This document shows positions 58,821-64,000 of a DNA stretch of 64,000 nt, piece after piece (the first letter of the stretch is position 1; each line of letters begins with the position of its first letter). Below the pieces are notes generated by a model that was not told where the DNA came from, ran no database searches, and worked only from the letters and a program-made list of their open reading frames with translations. Position numbers and translations under genes: made by a program. The DNA comes from Bretschneidera sinensis (taxonomy: Eukaryota; Streptophyta; Magnoliopsida; Brassicales; Akaniaceae): positions 68,764,138-68,828,137 of the forward strand of contig CM043699.1 of assembly GCA_023935145.1 (NCBI GenBank), written 5' to 3'.

Positions 58821-61211
58821 ATGCCCTCACGAGTTCTCAAATTTAGCACTCCATATGACACTCTTGTAAAAGCCTTTCCATTGTCTCGACTCCTATCCAC
58901 CATACCCTTTCGTGTCTTTGGTTGCTCTGTGTTTGTTCATGTTTACCCTCACAACCGAAGTAAACTTGATCCAAAGGCTACTAAATGCATATTTTTGGGA
59001 TACTCTCCAAACCAAAAGGGTTACAAGTGTTACTCACCAATCAATCGTAAATTCTACCATACCATGGATGCTACATTTTTTGATAACCAACCCTACTATC
59101 CCAAAACTCATATTCAGGGGGAGAATCAGACAAAGGAATATCAGTTTTGCATTGATACCTTGAACATCACTACTCCACCACCATCGACTACTTTCAATAC
59201 GACTACTTTCAATACCACTCCTATTCCTAAGTCTGTTCAAATACCCGAGTTTGAGTCCCAACCTGAGTCCTCCAAAACACAAATTGAGTCCGAGACTCAT
59301 GCACCACTAGAATCACTAGAACCCTCTCTAAAAACACAAGAAGCAATAAGTCAAGAGCTACGTGTTTACACTAGAAGACCAAGACCACAAACTCAAGAGA
59401 ATATAGAAGCCCGTATACAACCTGAGCAACACCAAGAGTCAGAACCTAGACTTGAATTGTCTGAAGCACAATCAGGTAACACAATTAATATCTCTACTGA
59501 TGATCTTCATATGCCTATTGCTATAAGGAAAGGGGTAAGATCTTGTACAAAGCATCCTATAGCTAATTTTGTCTCTTATGAGAAATTGTCACCTAGCTAT
59601 CATGCATTTGTGTCAAAAATATCTTCGATTGAAGTTCCTCGAAGCTTTCAAGAAGCTCATCAAAAGTCTAAATGGAGAATGGCAATTAATGAGGAAATCA
59701 TGGCACTGAAGAAAAATGAGACATGGGAAATCACAGATCTTCCACAAGGAAAGCACCCAGTGGCTTGCAAATGGATTTTTACTGTTAAGCACAAGGCTGA
59801 TGGAAGTATAGAAAGGTACAAGGCTCGGCTTGTTGCGAAAGGATTCACCCAAACCTATGGCATTGACTACTTAGAGACTTTTGCCCCAGTCGCTAAATTG
59901 AATACAGTTCGTGTACTGATCTCTTTGGCAGTCAACTTGAATTGGCCCTTAAATCAACTTGATGTCAAGAACGCCTTTCTCAACGGTGATCTTGAAGAAG
60001 AAGTGTACATGGAGATACCACAAGGTCTTGAAGAACCAAGCACTAGAGATAAAGTGTGCAAGCTCAGGAAATCACTATATGGCTTAAAACAATCCCCTCG
60101 AGCATGGTTCGACAGGTTTACTAAGGCAGTAAAGAAGCAAGGGTATTCTCAAGGACAATCTGACCATACACTATTTTTTAAGCATTCTACAGATTCAAGA
60201 ATTGCAATTTTAATAGTGTATGTAGATGACATTATTGTGACAAGAGACTTTGAGGAAGAAATGGTGAGTTTAAAAAGGTTTTTGGCTACTGAATTTGAAA
60301 TCAAAGACCTTGGAAGCCTTAAGTATTTCTTAGGCATGGAGGTAGCTCGATCTAGCAAGGGAATTGTCATCTCTCAACGAAAATACACCCTGGATTTACT
60401 CAAAGAAACTGGTATGTTGGGGTATAAACCTACAGAGACTCCCATGGACCCAATCAACAAGGTGGGAAAGAAAGAAGAAAGCTCACCAGTTGACAAAGGG
60501 AGGTATCAAAGACTAGTAGGAAGATTGATTTATCTCTCTCATACTCGTCTTGATATTTGTTTTTCTGTAAGTGTTGTGAGTCAATTCATGAACAACCCTA
60601 CAGAAGAACATTTTGATGCTGTGTACCGTATTCTCAAGTACCTCAAGAAGACACCAGGAAAGGGATTGTTTTTTAGGAAGAATTCCAACAAGAGTATAGA
60701 ATTATATTCAGACGCAGATTGGGCTGGTTCTATAACTGACCGACGATCAACTTCTGGATATTGTACTTATGTTTGGGGAAATTTGGTCACTTGGCGGAGT
60801 AAAAAACAAGCTGTTGTGGCTAGGAGCAGTGCTGAGGCTGAGTTTCGAGCATTGGCTCATGGGGTATGTGAAGGTATATGGCTGAAACGAATTTTAGAAG
60901 AATTAAAAATGCCATTTCAAGGGCCTGTGAACATGTTCTGTGACAACCAGGCAGCAATCAGCATAGCCAAGAATCCTGTTCATCATGACCGAACTAAACA
61001 TGTTGAAATTGACAGACACTTCATTAAGGAGAAAATCGAAGAAGAAGTCATTCGGTTAATTTACATCCCTACTAATCAACAAACAGCAGATGTACTCACA
61101 AAGGCATTGCCAAGGACAAGCTTTGAAGAAATGAGTTCCAAGCTGGGAATGATCAACATTTACTCCCAGCTTGAGGGGGAGTGTAGAATTGCGTGTTTGA
61201 ACAAAGAATAA
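58821..61211 (+). CDS. Element 7 polyprotein, second part: integrase C-terminus, RT, RNase H
   Basis: 796 aa in the frame shifted by one from the first part; homology resumes at once after the break (INRMPSRVLKFSTPYDTL). RT_RVT_2-type reverse transcriptase spans residues about 290-540 (WRMAINEEIMALKKNETWEI, YKARLVAKGFTQ, YVDDIIVT at 60219-60242). RNase H near the end keeps YSDADWAGS, SSAEAEFRAL and CDNQAAI. The frame passes through the polypurine tract and stops at 61209-61211 inside the 3' LTR, so the last residues are LTR-encoded. All catalytic motifs look intact. This part has no own start codon context and would need the upstream frame. Confidence 0.93.
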   Translation: MPSRVLKFSTPYDTLVKAFPLSRLLSTIPFRVFGCSVFVHVYPHNRSKLDPKATKCIFLGYSPNQKGYKCYSPINRKFYHTMDATFFDNQPYYPKTHIQGENQTKEYQFCIDTLNITTPPPSTTFNTTTFNTTPIPKSVQIPEFESQPESSKTQIESETHAPLESLEPSLKTQEAISQELRVYTRRPRPQTQENIEARIQPEQHQESEPRLELSEAQSGNTINISTDDLHMPIAIRKGVRSCTKHPIANFVSYEKLSPSYHAFVSKISSIEVPRSFQEAHQKSKWRMAINEEIMALKKNETWEITDLPQGKHPVACKWIFTVKHKADGSIERYKARLVAKGFTQTYGIDYLETFAPVAKLNTVRVLISLAVNLNWPLNQLDVKNAFLNGDLEEEVYMEIPQGLEEPSTRDKVCKLRKSLYGLKQSPRAWFDRFTKAVKKQGYSQGQSDHTLFFKHSTDSRIAILIVYVDDIIVTRDFEEEMVSLKRFLATEFEIKDLGSLKYFLGMEVARSSKGIVISQRKYTLDLLKETGMLGYKPTETPMDPINKVGKKEESSPVDKGRYQRLVGRLIYLSHTRLDICFSVSVVSQFMNNPTEEHFDAVYRILKYLKKTPGKGLFFRKNSNKSIELYSDADWAGSITDRRSTSGYCTYVWGNLVTWRSKKQAVVARSSAEAEFRALAHGVCEGIWLKRILEELKMPFQGPVNMFCDNQAAISIAKNPVHHDRTKHVEIDRHFIKEKIEEEVIRLIYIPTNQQTADVLTKALPRTSFEEMSSKLGMINIYSQLEGECRIACLNKE
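61171..61181 (+). other. Polypurine tract of element 7
   Basis: TTGAGGGGGAG abuts the 3' LTR and lies within the coding frame. Confidence 0.9.
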
Positions 61212-61450
61212 ATGTGTTAATTTTCTCTCTTAATTGAAAGGATTCTATTTTTATTCCTGTTTATTTGGAAAAGATTAGATGAGCTATTGGGTTTCCTTAT
61301 CTGATTTGTAATCTTTTTTATTTCTATTTTATTGCCTTACTTTCAGGGATTTGATTGGCAGTCTGTTGCCTCCTTTTCCCTATTTAATCTTTCAGCTTGT
61401 ATTGACTAAAGAATGTAATAAGAATTATTTCTTTTTCATTCCAATTTTCA
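61182..61450 (+). repeat. 3' LTR of element 7
   Basis: 269 bp, same ends and length as the 5' LTR, about 8 substitutions by eye. Confidence 0.95.
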
Positions 61451-61455
61451 GTAAC

Positions 61456-62376
61456 ACAGAAGAATAGCACAATATTGGCATTTCCACTCCACTAATATTG
61501 TCCATGAAGCTTCTCGCTCATAAAGACCCCACACCCTTTTAGGTGGCCTAGAACTTGCACTCCATGTTTCCTTGGGTGATTTGGTGTGCGATTTTACCTC
61601 TAAAATCCACCTACTCAAATTTTAAGTGAAAAACACAACCACAATAATTAAATAACAAAAACAAACAAATAACAAAAACAATAATAATTAATATGGTTCG
61701 GCAACCTCTTTGCCTATGTGGTCCACCAAACAATTTCACTATTTTATTAATCAATTGCAACTTTAAGAAGAGCAAAGTTGTTAAACTCTCACTACCCACA
61801 ACCCAAAAGCTCCAATATATCCAAAGCTCTCAACCTAGCTTTATTTGAAAGTGTTCTCTACTTGACAACCCAAAACCCTAATACACCTAAAGCTCTTAAC
61901 CTAGCTCTAGTAGTAAACTCCTCTGATTTACAATGCCCATTAGAATTATGAGTGTGATATGCTTGCACCGACCGGTGTGACACTGAGGATAGTGGAGAGC
62001 CCGGCACCATATTTTCCCTGTCCAAAGTGAATTTATAGATTACTTCAACTAGCAACACCACAAACACGTTGTTTGGTGTAGGGGGCACCACTAAGCAACA
62101 TTCCAAGAAATCTCGTCGAGTCAAGCTCCTCGACACCCACAAGTAGTTTGACACTTACAAGCAACTTGAAAACTGTAAACACCGCGCTCACCCCCTTAAA
62201 GAGTATTAAGTCATTTCCAACTTTGCTAGGAGAAACATCCTTGATGCTTGAGCCATCATATGTCCCTACTAAATCAAGGTTTCATCAAAAGTCAATTCCG
62301 AAAACGCCAATACACGACTAGAATTTTAAAGATACATCATAAAAATTCCAATTATTTATCTCTCACTTTAGACCAT
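61456..62376. other. No confident gene
   Basis: Frame 61858-62154 (minus) shows no motif. A sequence near 61690-61750 (GGTTCGGCAACCTCTTTGCC) resembles parts of plant LTRs, but no partner copy or domain supports a call. Confidence 0.4.
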
Positions 62377-62656
62377 ATTTACAAAAAATATCATCATGCC
62401 AACTCTAGCTCGTCGACACCTAGTAGCTCGACACTTCGCACTAATTTACGAAAATGCCATCGTGGCAACTCTTGCACATTGACACCTAGTAGCTCGACGC
62501 CTAGTAGCTCGACACACTTATTTATGAAAATGCCATCGTGACAACTCTAGCACGTCGACACCTAGTAGCTCGACGCCTAGTACTTCGATGCCTAGCACCT
62601 CGACACCTAGTACTTCGATGCCTAACATCTTGACGCCTAGTACCTCGATGCCTACA
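62377..62656. repeat. Minisatellite with 15 bp unit inside a larger repeat
   Basis: From 62561 a unit of the form CCTAGTAGCTCGACG recurs every 15 bp exactly (62561, 62576, 62591, 62606, 62621, 62636, 62651). One or two units also close each of the preceding larger units, which begin with ATTTACGAAAATGCCATCGTG-type sequence at 62377, 62444 and 62520. Confidence 0.9.
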
Positions 62657-64000
62657 CTAGGCCAAAGTCACGTTTAGCGCCGTGCTCAATGGTGCGAATC
62701 GTGACAAATGCACTCCCCATATTAGAATTTTCTGAAGTCTCGTGCCTACCAAATAGTCCCTCCTGATCTTAAAAATCTTATCTTTCCTTTGTTTTTGTGT
62801 GACCAATAGATTACAACATATTCCACGGGATCATCCAAAACAAATTAGACATTATCTTCTTTCACAAATCTCTTAATTTCTTGTGGCATCTTAGATTTTG
62901 AACAATATCTACAACATCAATAGAATCAACATCAGCCATATCACTCTTATCCTTAGATAACACTGCATCCTATGCCTCTCTTCACCAAGTGAGCTGCTAG
63001 CACATGGAAGCTTCATTCAATATGGTCTCCTTTCATATCAACCACAAACTTTGCCCGCCCATGTATTTATGCATGCTAGCACAAAGATAAGAATCAAACT
63101 AAAGCCTCAATTTATACCTTTTATTACATTCCTCTTCACTTTCTCATAGTCTCTCTCAACAAATCCAATAATACCACAAAAGTTAAAAAATAAATAGAGA
63201 CTATGTAATCATCAATGTTTGAAGCACATAGAAATCAGTGAAGCCTCCACATTGGTTATTAGCAATTCCCATCATTAGAGGTTTTCTAACTCTAAAACCA
63301 CCCTATTTTTTATGAATATCCCCATCGAACAATCCCTCTGTCGCATCAACCACTTCAAACTTGTCCATATCATTGTGAATGATCAGACTTCTCTATTCAT
63401 GTCACAAAGCAGAAGATTAAACTTGTACAAAACTATTATTTAATAGCTTGACATCTCTCACAAAATCATTCAACAATAGCAAATTTTCATTAAGTCCATG
63501 AAGAGTTCTTCAACACGTGTTTCGAATCAGTTCGATTTGTATCAAACAAGGGCACACCATAACCAATTTCCCTAATATAAATCCTTTTTGGCATTCTCCA
63601 TACCAATCAAAACGTGTTCTTCATTACTTCTTGAAAAGATGGTTTGTTAGAAGCTTTCTATTAAACAGGACCTCCCTTTTCTCCTTTTCATCAAAAATGT
63701 ATAGAACGTGGTTCAATTACTAAAGAGTTATGTCTATAGGTTAAGACAATCAACCAAAAAAAAGAAAAAAAACTAAGAAGATTACAGCATATAAATATTT
63801 ATATAAAAACCCACCAAAGAGGTTTCCAATCCAAACTAGAAGTGAAAAACTAAAACATTAACCTAAAAAAACTTTCACGATTGAATAGAGGAGAGTAATA
63901 TAAAAAAAGTATCCAAACTCAGAAGTGAAAAACTAAACCATTAACTGAAAAAATATGGAATAGAAAAATTCTTCTCTAATACTTTATTACGTGAAAGGAA
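62657..64000. other. No recognisable gene
   Basis: Moderately AT-rich DNA with only short, motif-free frames such as 63517-63723 (plus). Confidence 0.45.

Larger units (their letters stand above)
56344..61450 (+). mobile_element. Element 7: nearly intact Ty1/copia retrotransposon
   Basis: 5107 bp with 269 bp LTRs at both ends, each TGTAGAATTGCG...CCAATTTTCA. A perfect target-site duplication GTAAC flanks it (56339-56343, 61451-61455). By eye the LTRs differ at about 8 of 269 positions. One gag-pol frame is interrupted only by a single-base loss near 58780. Order is gag, protease, integrase, RT, RNase H, as in Ty1/copia. It is the youngest-looking autonomous-type element in the window. Confidence 0.96.

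Noticed and set aside
62400..62660. CRISPR array
   Set aside because: Units are contiguous 15 bp tandem copies without unique spacers, and the genome is plant-like.
1..64000. tRNA, rRNA or organelle genes
   Set aside because: I saw no cloverleaf-compatible sequence or rRNA block; matches to tRNA are only primer-binding sites.

Overview
The window looks like intergenic heterochromatin-type DNA from a flowering plant, probably a eudicot. It is AT-rich, has no operons or bacterial-style genes, and is mostly LTR retrotransposons and their remains plus one non-LTR (LINE) element. I see no intact host gene. The only recognisable host protein sequence is one calreticulin-like exon fragment near 23.4 kb. 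The species cannot be named from the sequence.

0-22 kb is a three-deep nest. An old minus-strand reading frame, possibly the leader and 5' coding end of an older LTR element whose LTR may lie at 22133-22455, is split by element 1 (473-21542, + strand, Ty3/gypsy, Athila-like). Element 1 is split after its integrase by element 2 (7551-18581, + strand, Athila-like, gag and protease but no reverse transcriptase, RNase H or integrase). Element 2's 3' LTR is split by element 3 (14929-18224, non-coding, composite LTR structure). Target-site duplications (TSDs) give the order: ACTAT/ACTAC for element 1, CTTTC for element 2, GTATA for element 3.

22-33 kb holds the calreticulin exon fragment, an ACCCG-rich patch, and element 4 (24680-32979, - strand, Athila-like). 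Element 4 has catalytic residues changed in all four of its enzymes and only a stub of 3' LTR. It landed inside an older minus-strand Ty1/copia relic (element 5, 32980-33695).

33-45 kb holds a roughly 450 bp segment present twice (33757-34216 and 43600-44013) that carries possible minus-strand splice signals. It also holds a DNA element with terminal inverted repeats of about 130 bp, cut open by element 6 (35677-42074, + strand, Ty3/gypsy chromovirus with chromodomain, TSD CTTAG).

45-50 kb is a minus-strand LINE (45067-49861) with an 8 bp TSD, endonuclease, reverse transcriptase and zinc-binding C-terminal region. 50-56 kb is AT-rich sequence with a decayed minus-strand copia RT/RNase H fragment and a 92 bp fold-back element. 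56344-61450 is element 7, a nearly intact Ty1/copia retrotransposon with 269 bp LTRs, TSD GTAAC and one frameshift. The last 2.5 kb holds a 15 bp-period minisatellite inside a larger repeat.

The genes here are transposon genes. Gag forms the particle, protease matures the polyprotein, reverse transcriptase/RNase H copies RNA to DNA, and integrase inserts it. I found no convincing new cellular system. The most unusual items are element 2 (pol-less, with a 3' ORF and many dispersed GCGATCGAGCGCA-type motifs) and element 3 (a composite LTR).
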